DNA of 64,000 nucleotides from Corallium rubrum (GCA_964035015.1 CAXIUP010000103.1:1-64000); one strand, 5' to 3'; shown: positions 1 to 8,526, numbered from the stretch's first letter. Program-made: numbers and translations. The notes: generated by a model from the letters alone, not told the origin.

Positions 1-59
1 GTAGTGGTTGTATATAATAGATTTTATTTTATGTGTTGGGGCCTGGCACTAGTTTTTAA

Positions 60-115
60 CCAATCAGATTGCAGTATTTTTTTCATTAGCCAATCAGCAT
101 CGAGCATGTATAAAA
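60..115 (+). promoter_or_regulatory. CCAAT/CCAAT/TATA promoter in the element terminus
   Basis: Two CCAATCAG boxes lie exactly 30 bp apart (60-67 and 90-97), followed by TATAAAA at 109-115. The arrangement is that of an RNA polymerase II promoter firing inward. The same module is present at the other end (about 52386-52442, minus strand). Which ORF it drives is unclear, since the first credible plus-strand gene starts at 928 and a long leader or intron would be needed. Confidence 0.5.
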
Positions 116-552
116 TTAGCATAATTTTGGCCGGGGGGTGTTCGAGAGTGGGTGTTGGCTCTCTTCATTAGCATATTGTTTTAGTTTAGGAGGGGTATGG
201 GGTGTTTTTTTGGGGATGGGTGGGGTTGTGCGTTGGGAGAGGAGGGGTTTGTGTTGTATGTATGTATTTTTTTTATTGTGGTTTATTGTTCTGCGTGCGC
301 CGAAGTGTGTGTTGTGTTGTTGTCTGATTTTTGGTGTGCGTGTATCTTGTCATAATATATATGCGGCGAGAAGAGTTCGTTACGGGAGCAGCTGCACTGG
401 ATGTACCGCTCTCGAGAGCCGAGTTGAAGTGATTGTGAAATCTTATACGTATGATTATTTGTAATATTTTTTAAAAAATTAGAATAAAAAAAAACACAGA
501 AATTGTAAAGAATGTTTATTAATAGTGAAAAATACAATTTTTAATTTTTTTT
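116..552. other. Terminal non-coding region of left arm
   Basis: GT-rich sequence downstream of the terminal promoter. A 108-codon frame crosses it on the plus strand (138-464), but the right-arm copy breaks that frame into pieces without constraint, so I do not call it a gene. A CTCTCGAGAG palindrome sits near 410. Confidence 0.4.
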
Positions 553-554
553 TA

Positions 555-688
555 TCACCAGTCAAAATGCCACCAGGGTGCACCACCTTTTTGATGCATA
601 TTTGTTCCAGAATACTTTAATTTAATTGATTTTTTTTTCTTCTATATTTTTTTCTTCTGTCTTGTTTTTTTCTACCTTTTAGAGCCAT
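555..688 (-). pseudogene. Tiny basic QKGG protein, frameshifted copy
   Basis: Left-arm copy of the 44-residue basic protein that is intact at 51815-51949. One G is missing just before an A9 run, so the frame breaks after about 17 codons. The rest of the coding sequence, including the QKGG site and the aromatic end, is still readable in another frame. It faces the element end, opposite to the neighbouring genes. Confidence 0.5.
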
Positions 689-784
689 GTTTGAACAAAG
701 AAAAAAACGTGTGATTAGAATTCTTGTGTTAATTGTATTTAAGTATTTTTTTAAAAGAATTTGGCTTTTTTTTTTTAATTTTTT

Positions 785-898
785 ACCAAAAATCAAATTT
801 ACATTGAATCGTTTTTATACCAGCACAACATTTTCTTTTATATATTTTCTTCCTTTTGTTAATTTTTTGTTTTATAACTTTTTTTTTTATAACGCATT
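785..898 (-). pseudogene. Tiny lysine-rich ORF, frameshifted copy
   Basis: Counterpart of the 37-residue Lys-rich ORF at 51608-51721. The A run after the fourth codon has 10 A here and 9 A in the right arm, which breaks the frame. It has the same orientation as the neighbouring basic ORF at 555-688. Confidence 0.4.
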
Positions 899-927
899 GT
901 GACTTGGGTTAAACAAGACGTGAAAAA

Positions 928-1266
928 ATGCCTTATCGATTCGTACCCGTATACAGGTATTATGGTTGCCTAGTGATGATACTCGACGAAGTAGCACCCT
1001 TATTAATATGCGGTAGTGAGCAACTACGCGTTAAAGGAATAAGGATGAGTAAACCGCTTTTAAACGGCGATAGCGAGGTGTCACGTAAAGTTCTTCTACC
1101 CATATATTCAGATGAGGAATGCACTATACCCTATGAGAGGCGTTATTGGGGTGTAGGTGTTAAACAATTTGAAGAAATTAGAGATACACAATTTATTGCG
1201 AAGTGGAATACGCGAATATTTTCTTATATGAAATCTTTTGAGGAGCAGCAGCAGCAGCAGCAGTAG
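928..1266 (+). CDS. Hypothetical protein with polyglutamine tail
   Basis: 112 residues, not recognised. Largely globular composition with a hydrophobic start (about residues 8-27) and a C-terminal tract of six Gln encoded by CAG/CAA repeats. The right-arm copy (51236-51577) keeps the frame with only a few changes, including one extra Gln, which supports a real gene. A YERRYWG segment (about 71-77) loosely recalls the YYW motif of the paralogous genes at 3187, 4345 and 7183, but I would not group it with them on that alone. Stop is 9 bp before the next start. Confidence 0.6.
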   Translation: MPYRFVPVYRYYGCLVMILDEVAPLLICGSEQLRVKGIRMSKPLLNGDSEVSRKVLLPIYSDEECTIPYERRYWGVGVKQFEEIRDTQFIAKWNTRIFSYMKSFEEQQQQQQ

Positions 1267-1274
1267 CATGGGAA

Positions 1275-1508
1275 ATGTTTCTTCACAGTGTTATGGTAGA
1301 GAATGAAAATTGTTCGAAGTTACTCACCACATGGTCGTCGAGAGAAAACTATTATAAATGGTGTATACGCTGTCCTCTTCATTGTTGTATTATAAGAAAA
1401 CACTCCATGTGCTTACGATCTCTACCGAGAATTAATAATAAACCTTTGACAGTTTTTTGCAGAAAACTATTTAACGAGAACATATATTCTTCGTATGACA
1501 AAAAATGA
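1275..1508 (+). CDS. Small Cys-rich protein, possible zinc-binding
   Basis: 77 residues, not recognised. Cysteines at 13, 30, 33, 37, 38, 46 and 62 with His36 give a C-x2-C-x2-HC cluster that could bind zinc. Its stop overlaps the next start in an ATGA (1505-1508). The right-arm copy (50994-51227) has one substitution in the protein, so the frame is under constraint or very recent. Confidence 0.55.
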   Translation: MFLHSVMVENENCSKLLTTWSSRENYYKWCIRCPLHCCIIRKHSMCLRSLPRINNKPLTVFCRKLFNENIYSSYDKK

Positions 1509-2008
1509 ATTTTCAACCTGAACGGGTTAAGCAAGTGGACTTGGAGAAGAAGTTGAATGAATTGTTGAGCAGTCTTTCTACACGAATTTGCATAACAGAA
1601 GATCGTATGGCAAAGTGTGATGTTAATTCTAACACCAATTTATATGCTAATTCTAACACTCTAATGGAATATTTAATTAGTTTTCAACCTGACATAATCC
1701 GGATGTTGAGCATTCTTCCACAAATGTACACGTTTCTACCCACGAACGAAGAAAGAGATCTTCGAGAAATAGCAACGGTAATGATGAAAGCGGCTCAGTG
1801 GATAGATGATCCAGCACCAACACATTGGAAACATCGCTATTCATTGATTCGGAAATGTTTATCGGTAGTGAAGACATGTAGTGTTAAATTTAGCCAACAA
1901 CAATTATTCGATCGTTGCGATTATACTAGCTATGTGCATAACGTGATTTATATGTCGAATTGGAACGATCTTAAGCTATTTAATTTCTATCCGTGTAATT
2001 ATAATTGA
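1505..2008 (+). CDS. Hypothetical protein, 167 aa
   Basis: Not recognised. Predicted mostly helical, with a Leu/Lys-rich start (residues 8-25) that could form a short coiled coil and a Cys/Tyr-rich C-terminus. The start overlaps the previous stop (ATGA). The right-arm copy (50494-50997) is nearly identical and full length. It belongs to the 928-1275-1505 gene train at the element end. Confidence 0.6.
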   Translation: MNFQPERVKQVDLEKKLNELLSSLSTRICITEDRMAKCDVNSNTNLYANSNTLMEYLISFQPDIIRMLSILPQMYTFLPTNEERDLREIATVMMKAAQWIDDPAPTHWKHRYSLIRKCLSVVKTCSVKFSQQQLFDRCDYTSYVHNVIYMSNWNDLKLFNFYPCNYN

Positions 2009-2185
2009 GATTTTGGGTTTCAGCGTGCATTAATTAAACAAAAAAATCTTTTGAAATTTATAATGAAGCAATGTCGCGTGTGTGTGTTCTTGAACCGCTC
2101 GTGTATGAATAATTTGATTACTGACGGATTTTTTAAATATTTTTAAAAAAATAAGGGTTTTGGTTTTTTTTCACTGTGTGTGTTG

Positions 2186-2200
2186 AGAATATATAAAGAG
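2186..2200 (+). promoter_or_regulatory. TATA box upstream of the 2291 gene
   Basis: AATATATAAAGAGG lies about 95 bp before the ATG at 2291, inside the gene-free gap 2009-2290. It is conserved in the right arm (near 50305). It is a plausible core promoter for the gene train 2291-3516. Confidence 0.4.
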
Positions 2201-2290
2201 GGTTCGCATTGCATACCCACCAACCAACCACCAATTGACCCAAACACCAACATTTATTATATTTGTTTTTGTTTTTTTGGGAGGATAAGA

Positions 2291-2692
2291 ATGACAACAA
2301 TAACACCATTATCACAGAGTGTGCTTAAACATGTTATTGAGAAGATTGTGGCTGACGAAACGGCAATTATTAGCGCTGAATTAACATTTACCGTTCATAA
2401 AAGGTTGGCAGAAATTGGAGAACCTCCCGAGAAGTGGCGCTTCATTTCTCTGTATGAAAGAAAAGGAGAAGAACGACGCATTAACGAACTCCTAGAAAAA
2501 GCAACAGAAGAAGACGCAAATCCAACACCAACACCTCCTGAAATTTTAACTATTGTTAAAGAAGAGACGCTATTAGCGAACGCTACCTTAAAAGCCCGTG
2601 TGGATAAAAGGTGCAAGGAAAACGGTTTCGATATCCAGAAGTTGAACTTTCAAGTCGAACACTTAGGGGTAACGAGTGTCGCTAAAGAATGA
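2291..2692 (+). CDS. Hypothetical acidic helical protein, 133 aa
   Basis: Not recognised. The frame is open further upstream, but 2291 is the first ATG and lies after the TATA box, so I chose it. The sequence is Glu/Lys-rich and helical with a Pro/Thr linker near residue 85. The stop overlaps a following ATG (ATGA 2689-2692) that in the right arm opens a small membrane protein. The right-arm copy (49811-50212) is almost identical. Confidence 0.6.
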   Translation: MTTITPLSQSVLKHVIEKIVADETAIISAELTFTVHKRLAEIGEPPEKWRFISLYERKGEERRINELLEKATEEDANPTPTPPEILTIVKEETLLANATLKARVDKRCKENGFDIQKLNFQVEHLGVTSVAKE

Positions 2693-2897
2693 ACAGGGGG
2701 CGAGGGATTTTAATGAACTTGCTGTATATATGCTTATAAAAGAACGAATAACGAATATGTTTGTATTCTTTGTTTGTGAGAAACTATTTTTTCTATGTTT
2801 TTATTATTTTTTTCTTTGCGATTATCCTGATAGAAATGTGTTATTAGTTGGTTTTGCGGAGATTTTTTATTTGTTAACGTTATTGGGATCACTGTAA
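2689..2897 (+). pseudogene. Small two-helix membrane protein, start region frameshifted
   Basis: In the right arm (49605-49814) an ATGA-coupled ORF of 69 residues encodes two hydrophobic stretches. Here one base is missing in a G run just after the ATG (near 2697), so the hydrophobic part can only start at an internal ATG (2730, 55 residues). The two predicted membrane segments (roughly the middle and the C-terminus) are conserved. Confidence 0.45.
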
Positions 2898-2941
2898 TAA
2901 AAGAAAGAAAAATTCCATTTTTTGCTTTATTGCTTGGAGAG

Positions 2942-3190
2942 ATGTCAGAGGGTATGGAAGGCGCGAAGTTGCTTCTTGACAAACTGATTTGTGAAACGAC
3001 GGAGTTTTTTATTCAGAAATTACGGGAGAATAATTTCGAACGTGACCCTTATTTACATACAAGCGTGTGGTTGCATATTGAATCTGTATTGCGAGAAAGA
3101 GAAAAAGCGCGTGAAAAAGTTGCTAAAGAATATTTGAGGGACTTACGAAGAAATATATTGCTAAAGCAAATTTGTGATGATAAAGAATGA
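2942..3190 (+). CDS. Hypothetical charged helical protein, 82 aa
   Basis: Not recognised. Highly charged and helical, with an Arg/Glu/Lys-rich second half that looks like a single long helix or coiled coil. The ATG at 2942 is preferred because the longer frame opens only with a TTG. The stop overlaps the next start (ATGA 3187-3190). The right-arm copy (49245-49493) keeps the frame, but its upstream region carries a 67-bp tandem duplication that includes the start. Confidence 0.55.
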   Translation: MSEGMEGAKLLLDKLICETTEFFIQKLRENNFERDPYLHTSVWLHIESVLREREKAREKVAKEYLRDLRRNILLKQICDDKE

Positions 3191-3516
3191 CGACCTCAAG
3201 AGGACTTAGTAATCGAAAGTTTATTGAATTTGATGATATATACCCTATGTTAAAAGAATGTTGCGCGACTTATCTTAAAGTAGCTTATGTGGAAGAAGAT
3301 TATTTTCACTATATGGAAGACGTTATTTTTTTTGACGCTGTTAATTTATCTTATAATTCAGAAATACCACGAATGGAATTTATATATTATTGGACACTTG
3401 TTGATAAAATGAGAAATACTTGTGATTATATGAAATATGTAAACACACAACACATGACACCACGGAAGATATGGAAAAAAAAAAAGGGTATATTACAAAA
3501 ATGCGTTGTGCTGTGA
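3187..3516 (+). CDS. YYW-family paralog 1, 109 aa
   Basis: Function unknown. It resembles the ORFs at 4345-4674 (same length) and more weakly 7183-7461. Shared features in order are a DxIYP-x-LK-x-C start, a YLK segment, an acidic E-D-YF/FF step, an NLSY block and an [IM]xYWT motif near residues 66-71. Tandem paralogs of this kind suggest expansion of an accessory function. ATGA-coupled to the preceding small helical gene, a pairing echoed by 4109 and 4345. The right-arm copy (48919-49248) is identical in protein. Confidence 0.6.
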   Translation: MTTSRGLSNRKFIEFDDIYPMLKECCATYLKVAYVEEDYFHYMEDVIFFDAVNLSYNSEIPRMEFIYYWTLVDKMRNTCDYMKYVNTQHMTPRKIWKKKKGILQKCVVL

Positions 3517-3629
3517 TCAAAGAATTAAATAAAAACGTTGTATTACAGAAAAAATGCGTCTTGTGATCAAAGAATTAAATTTTGTTTTCTGCTATCGATT
3601 ACTATGAATAAATTATCTATCACTTAGTA

Positions 3630-4060
3630 TTTTTTTTTCGCTTTCGGATGTCAATTATAATGTTAATTGGTTCTGGGAAAAAGTAATATTTAATTGATTC
3701 TGGGAAAACGGTGAAATTTTGTATTCTTGTTGACATATTTGTAGTGATTATCGATTCTGGGTAAAGGGCAAAATTTCGTATTCCTGTTTGAAATATGATA
3801 AATTTTCCAACCATTTTCCGGTTTCGGTTGTCAATCATAAAAATTTTTTCCGCTTTCGTTTCGGATGTCAATTATAATTTTTTATTCCGCTTTTGATTGT
3901 CACTCATATTTTTTTATGACTAAATTTTCCAACCATTTTCCGGTTTCGGTTGTCAATCATAAAAATTTTTTCCGCTTTCGATACCGACCATAATTTTTTC
4001 ATTTATTTTTGTTTTTTTGTTTTTTTGACCAAAACCATAAATTTTTCCGCTTTCGGTTGA
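3630..4060. repeat. CCGCTTTCGG-type repeat cluster
   Basis: The gap 3517-4108 is filled with degenerate repeats and no gene. One unit is a CCG-CTTTCGG core followed by TGTCAATTATAA or TGTCAATCATAA, at least six times. A second is A-TTGRTTCTGGGAAAA, three times (about 3665, 3694 and 3750). A 59-bp block occurs twice (about 3801-3859 and 3922-3981). The cluster is kept in the right arm (about 48370-48830). It could be an enhancer, a replication element or a simple satellite. Confidence 0.65.
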
Positions 4061-4108
4061 GAATAACTTATATCGCCAGTACCCATTTTGGGTTATTGTC
4101 GTCAATAA

Positions 4109-4315
4109 ATGGGTGAGGAGCATACAGGTAATGAGAAATCTATTCTTAATAATTATTCAGATACAGACGACGATGAATTTATTCCCAATGATTATTCCCT
4201 TGAGCAGTTGTCTGCAGATATAACGCGTATGGAAGAGAGTGAGGAATTTAAAAGGAATTTTTCTTTGTTGATGGGAAGACTAAAAAAGAGAAAAGATAAT
4301 ATAAGAGCAGCTTGA
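4109..4315 (+). CDS. Small acidic protein, 68 aa
   Basis: Not recognised. The N-terminal half is Asp/Glu-rich and the C-terminal end is Lys/Arg-rich. It precedes a YYW paralog as the 2942 gene does. In the right arm (48137-48325) the frame shifts near the C-terminus and gives a different tail, so only the first 57 or so residues are shared. Confidence 0.5.
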   Translation: MGEEHTGNEKSILNNYSDTDDDEFIPNDYSLEQLSADITRMEESEEFKRNFSLLMGRLKKRKDNIRAA

Positions 4316-4344
4316 TATTTCATGAAACAAAACAAAATAAAAAA

Positions 4345-4674
4345 ATGGGTAATGATGATGTCCCGCACATTATAAGAAGAAAATATATACCGTATGATCA
4401 AATATACCCAGAGTTGAAGCAGTGTTATGCTACATATCTGAAAGTTATCACTGTAAAAGAAGATTTTTTTCACTTGGGTGAAGCTGCGGTTTATTTTAAC
4501 ATTGTTAATTTATCCTACATGGTTAAAAAAAGGATGAAATATATGCATTATTGGACGACGGTGGATAATCCTGAAACGATTTCTAATCTTATGCTACATA
4601 TAAATATGTACACAGCGCAGGAAATGTGGAAAAACCCAGAACAAAAACAAACATGCACTTGTATTCTATTGTAA
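4345..4674 (+). CDS. YYW-family paralog 2, 109 aa
   Basis: Paralog of the 3187 gene with the same length and block order: DQIYPELKQC (about 18-27), a YLK segment, KEDFFH, NLSY and HYWTT (near 68-72). The ATG at 4345 is used because the longer frame starts with TTG. The C-terminus is Cys/Thr-rich. Its last codons begin a 106-bp direct repeat. The right-arm copy (47761-48093) has substitutions in the first 15 codons but the same frame, which suggests real divergence. Confidence 0.6.
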   Translation: MGNDDVPHIIRRKYIPYDQIYPELKQCYATYLKVITVKEDFFHLGEAAVYFNIVNLSYMVKKRMKYMHYWTTVDNPETISNLMLHINMYTAQEMWKNPEQKQTCTCILL

Positions 4675-4856
4675 GATCAAACATTTGTTTGTTTTGTTGC
4701 GTAGTAACGATTAGTGTCGGGTTATAATGGGAAAAATCTAGAACCAAAAAAAAACAAACAACACTTGTATTCTATTGTAAGATCAAACATTTGTTTGTTT
4801 TGTTGCGTAGTAACGTTGTGTCGGGGGCGTATGGGAAAAAATCTAGAACACAAACT
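4656..4856. repeat. 106-bp tandem direct repeat
   Basis: A unit starting CACTTGTATTCTATTGTAAG begins at 4656 and again at 4762. It covers the last codons of the upstream gene plus its 3' flank and ends at a GGGAAAAA-TCTAGAAC block. Both units are kept in the right arm (about 47580-47780), so the duplication predates the palindrome. Confidence 0.7.
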
Positions 4857-4895
4857 TGTAAGACGACTTAACGCCGTCAACGGTTAGTTAATGCT

Positions 4896-5129
4896 ATGAT
4901 TCGAACGAATATGGAAGACTATTACTATAACGTGATTGAACAAAAAAATGATGTGGTCTGCGAAGACTGGCTTGTGGATGGGGAGTGGTGGATACGAAAG
5001 ACGACATGGGTGAGAAAAGATGGTACCAAAAGATATCTTGTGAAGAAGAGTCGGGAGGCGAGGAATTTCAAGGAAATATACTTCATACGGAGCGAAGTAT
5101 ACGAGGAGGAAAAGCCACGACGACGATAA
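4896..5129 (+). CDS. Hypothetical basic protein, 77 aa
   Basis: Not recognised. Aromatic and Glu/Lys/Arg-rich, with a DWLVDGEWWIRKTTWVRKDGT segment (about 24-44) that looks like a small beta sheet, and a Lys/Arg-rich C-terminus. A second ATG at 4911 could also be used. The right-arm copy (47305-47538) is identical in protein. Confidence 0.5.
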   Translation: MIRTNMEDYYYNVIEQKNDVVCEDWLVDGEWWIRKTTWVRKDGTKRYLVKKSREARNFKEIYFIRSEVYEEEKPRRR

Positions 5130-5258
5130 AGAGAGATGGTAGAAGAAAGAAACATTTCAGAACAAAACTTTTATTATAAACATTAGAAAAAAAACTCTCA
5201 TCAAACATTTTTAGTAGCTGGTGGTTACATGTGTCAATAAAATATTTCGTTCGTTCTT

Positions 5259-5741
5259 TTAAATGTTAGTTGTTACTTCACTTAGATCTTTAATATTACA
5301 ATAAACCTTTTCACTACGATCTATTGTTTCTAGTTTAAAGTAGTTTTGAGTTTCGGGATGTACATGGTACACGGTGTTTGCAAATTCGATTTCACTGACT
5401 GCGTCGTCCCACACATCACACCATAGTAACGTTGCCTGGAAAGCAGTGATATATTTGTCAATCAGATGCGCTAAACTAAACTTGTCTTGACGTTGTTTTC
5501 TAGCGAACTGTGTTTCCCCCACCATACCAATACCGTAAGAATCGATATAAAAATCCACAGCAGGTTGATTTCGCAATTTGTCTAACAGTCTTCTATAGAA
5601 CCCCAGTTGAGCATTTTTGAACACAATCAGCGTTGAATTTTGCTTGTTTAAAAAAGACCACCACGCGTTGCCTACTATTTTACGGTACGCAACAGACACA
5701 TGATTGTCATCCTCATCAATAGTAGTAGTAGTGCACGCCAT
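5259..5741 (-). CDS. Hypothetical protein, 160 aa
   Basis: Not recognised. Starts after a run of Thr codons. The middle (about 30-110) is mixed alpha/beta with WW and YGIG features and no clear motif. It is divergent from the 5923 gene, with a shared AT-rich upstream region. The frame runs 40 codons further upstream here, but the right-arm copy (46693-47175) begins at this ATG. Substitutions between arms (for example near residues 36-58 and 79) do not break the frame. Confidence 0.6.
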   Translation of the reverse strand: MACTTTTIDEDDNHVSVAYRKIVGNAWWSFLNKQNSTLIVFKNAQLGFYRRLLDKLRNQPAVDFYIDSYGIGMVGETQFARKQRQDKFSLAHLIDKYITAFQATLLWCDVWDDAVSEIEFANTVYHVHPETQNYFKLETIDRSEKVYCNIKDLSEVTTNI

Positions 5742-5922
5742 TTTTTGTTTTGGGTTTGTTTGTGAAAATCCGGTTGTTTTTATCCCAGCATAATAATAAA
5801 ATTTGCATATTATGAAGAGGTTTGTTTTGTTTTCGAATATTTTTTCAGGGAATTCAAACAAAAATGTTTAGAAAATTAGGATATATGTAAGAAGAAAAAA
5901 TTCTATTTTTTTATTCAAAACA

Positions 5923-6720
5923 ATGTCGAAACGTGATCATACAGGACGTGTGAAAACGAACAGCGTTGAAGCTGACGCAATCCTATCTTTAAAAATGCTG
6001 CTTTGCATAGTACCTGAAATGAGACGTTTTTCGTCACGTTATATGGGGATGTTGTATTGGATAGCCGGTGTGTTAGATTATTACGAGGGGAATTATATAT
6101 TGGGTATTAAGAGAAGACCATTGTGTGAAAAAGAAGAAGAAACGGACAGCATAGATTATTCATTTCGTAGTACAACATTCCTGTACAAGACCATAGCAAC
6201 GGACGGCAAGCGTGATATGAATTATGTTATTTTAGAGAATGGGTGGGAATATTTACTACCGTATGAGAAAAAGAAGAAGACCGGCTGGTGTGTGTATCGA
6301 ACATTGAGAGGCGGTGTGATGTTGAAGCGAACACGTAATTGCAACGTTGATTTTTATTCTAATTATTCTTATTTTATGCAAATTTCCTACGTTGAGGAAA
6401 AAGAATACGCGTATACGTATCAGCATAAATTATACTGTGTAAATAGTGTGACGGGTGAAGTACTCTACCCGTTAAATAACTCACTACGGCAATTATTAAT
6501 CGCTATTAATTTAAAACATGGTGAAAGAGTTTTCATGACAGCGTATTACTTGTTTACTATTGCACCCGAGATTTTTTTGAGTGTGTTTTCATACATTGCG
6601 TGTTTTGATATCGATTTGTTATATTCGCTTGTGTTAATTTTTTTATTTTATTGTGAAAACCATAATCCTTTGGGTGTGTTATTGGCTAAAAAAAAACAGA
6701 GTATTCAATTGAGGCAATAA
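5923..6720 (+). CDS. Hypothetical protein with hydrophobic C-terminal region
   Basis: 265 residues, not recognised. The first 190 are soluble and Lys/Tyr-rich. The last 60 hold one or two strongly hydrophobic stretches (about 205-250) that could be membrane segments. Both arms end the frame just after an A9 run (6687-6695). In the other frame the reading stays open into the 6801 gene, so either two genes abut here or a slip at A9 extends the protein. The right-arm copy is 45709-46506. Confidence 0.6.
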   Translation: MSKRDHTGRVKTNSVEADAILSLKMLLCIVPEMRRFSSRYMGMLYWIAGVLDYYEGNYILGIKRRPLCEKEEETDSIDYSFRSTTFLYKTIATDGKRDMNYVILENGWEYLLPYEKKKKTGWCVYRTLRGGVMLKRTRNCNVDFYSNYSYFMQISYVEEKEYAYTYQHKLYCVNSVTGEVLYPLNNSLRQLLIAINLKHGERVFMTAYYLFTIAPEIFLSVFSYIACFDIDLLYSLVLIFLFYCENHNPLGVLLAKKKQSIQLRQ

Positions 6721-6800
6721 CAACGTTTATTGAGAAAGAATTAGAATGGGAACTGGATAGAATTGAAGGTGATGCGGATAATTATTTTTATTGTAATTAT

Positions 6801-7105
6801 ATGTATAGAACACGTGAAATTTGCATGTATAAAAATTGTAAGAAAATGTGTGCGAATCATTTAGATAAATTAAAAGATTCTAAATACGTTTTTAAAAAAA
6901 AGTGAGAAATTATAGAAAATATTCTCGCGACTATGTACACTCAGTATTCACCGATTGGCGTGGTTATGGATATTTTGAATTAAGAACAAAAAATTTACAC
7001 TCTTTTATTCATGTACGCTCTCGGGATCTAAGTATGTGTAAACGACGGTATATAAACTTTATTTTACCTAATGATCAAAACATTATCGCTCAGCTTAGTA
7101 AATGA
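6801..7105 (+). pseudogene. Hypothetical basic Cys/Tyr protein, frameshifted
   Basis: The right arm (45323-45628) has an intact 101-residue ORF, while here the A run near 6895-6901 is one base different and splits it. The sequence is basic with a C-x3-C-x4-C cluster near the start and a Tyr-rich middle. Not recognised. The frame is open upstream towards the A9 run of the preceding gene. Confidence 0.5.
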
Positions 7106-7182
7106 ACACTAGTTTTTTTCAATAGAATAATTAAATTAATAATATCTGTAAAAAAAAATAAATAAAGAATTCTATTAAAAAA

Positions 7183-7461
7183 ATGCGTATTAATACCGAT
7201 ATTCTTCGTAGAATTAACACAGGTGAAATTTATGCAAATCCAATTCAGTCTGAGCAATTATACTTGTTAATTAATTCGTTATATGAATTTAAAATAATTG
7301 GTTTGGAAAAAGATTATTTTAGAAAAGGGTGTGATAAAGTTATTTTTGAAGCCGTGGGTGTGCCAACTCTTCCGCATAAGTATTATTGGGGTTTGAGTAG
7401 AATGCATGATTTTACAAATGAAGTAGATGAATGTATAAAAAATCATTATTTTATACGCTAA
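7183..7461 (+). CDS. YYW-family paralog 3, 92 aa
   Basis: Weaker paralog of the 3187 and 4345 genes. The shared order is an SLYEFK segment, EKDYF (about 42-46), VIFE-V and KYYWGL (about 66-71). Function unknown. The right-arm copy (44966-45244) has one substitution. Confidence 0.55.
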   Translation: MRINTDILRRINTGEIYANPIQSEQLYLLINSLYEFKIIGLEKDYFRKGCDKVIFEAVGVPTLPHKYYWGLSRMHDFTNEVDECIKNHYFIR

Positions 7462-7613
7462 TTAAAATATCGTTATAAAAACAGCTCACGATTAAGATTT
7501 TTTTGTCATTACCGATTCAACTATCAGACGGTCGTGAACCAAAGCAACAGTTGGAAAGTGTGTTCAAACACTTTTTTCTCAGTTACCAGAATTTTTTTGT
7601 TATCACGAACGGT

Positions 7614-8495
7614 ATGGAATTATATTTAAAACAATATTTGACGAACGAACGCGTGCTTCAAAAGTACGCGGATCTATCGCAAAAAGTGGTTGCTCTTCAA
7701 AAGAAGAATAGCAAACCGATTTTGGCGAAAGTATATCCGACGAGTAAAGCATGTGTAAAGTTTACCATGCAATCGATGATGGAACTGGAGATGGATTCGA
7801 TTCCCGAGTTGGTTAATGTTATTCAACAAGCTAATGGTCACTTTAACTGGAGTGAACATGTTCATATTGTGGTTTCGAGTTACCGAAATTACAAAAACGA
7901 AGAGGTTCGTTTGGTGCTACGTGGCAGCGGGTTTGGAACCGGCGAATTAGTCACGCAGAAAAAAGTTCTGGTCATACCCGAGGAGGATTTATCATTTGAT
8001 GATGAACCGGGAGCGGCTACTGAGGAAACTGTCGAAGAGGAAGACGCGACGTGGAATGACGAGTGGGGAAATTTTTCTTTTAAGAAATCCGACGTGTTAC
8101 AAGACATCGCCACGCAGTTGAGTTGTTTTTATCACGACGTGTGTGGGTCTGCTGCTGGGAAAAAAAGAAAGCCTGCTAAATCAACAAGCACAACAACAAC
8201 AACAGTGTCAGCGCCATCGTCGTCGAAGAAAAATAAAAATATCGTCATCGAGGAACAAATAGTAGCATGTGAGTCGAATGCAGAGTGGCCTGTGAACAAA
8301 TTAAACCCGTTTGCTTTAGCTGAATTAATTTATTTTTTTTCGCTGTCGGAAAAACTAAGCTTAGAAGATTGTATTTGTAGGTATAATGATGAGATGAACG
8401 AGGGATTAAAAGCATCTGATAAAGTAGATTTTGTCAGTCTTATAAACACAGATGGTTTTGAACAGATCAAACAACTTGTTAAAGAAATATTGTAA
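7614..8495 (+). CDS. Hypothetical protein with acidic middle and NLS-like segment
   Basis: 293 residues from the first ATG. An open frame extends 37 codons further up to a TTG and may belong to the protein, but the right arm breaks that part in T runs. The N-terminal half is predicted globular, followed by an acidic stretch (about 135-160), then a KKRK cluster and a Thr/Ser/Lys linker that would serve as a nuclear localisation signal, then a helical C-terminal domain. The right-arm copy (43937-44812) differs most in the linker. It sits just before the integrase. Not recognised. Confidence 0.6.
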   Translation: MELYLKQYLTNERVLQKYADLSQKVVALQKKNSKPILAKVYPTSKACVKFTMQSMMELEMDSIPELVNVIQQANGHFNWSEHVHIVVSSYRNYKNEEVRLVLRGSGFGTGELVTQKKVLVIPEEDLSFDDEPGAATEETVEEEDATWNDEWGNFSFKKSDVLQDIATQLSCFYHDVCGSAAGKKRKPAKSTSTTTTTVSAPSSSKKNKNIVIEEQIVACESNAEWPVNKLNPFALAELIYFFSLSEKLSLEDCICRYNDEMNEGLKASDKVDFVSLINTDGFEQIKQLVKEIL

Positions 8496-8526
8496 TTTTT
8501 TTCTTTTCTAGAAAAAAGAGAAAAGA

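Noticed and set aside
138..464. 108-codon ORF in the left terminus
   Set aside because: The right-arm copy splits it across frames and the changes do not respect codons; GT-rich sequence explains the open frame.
687..902. 71-codon Phe-rich plus-strand ORF
   Set aside because: It is the antisense reading of the two tiny basic genes in AT-rich DNA.
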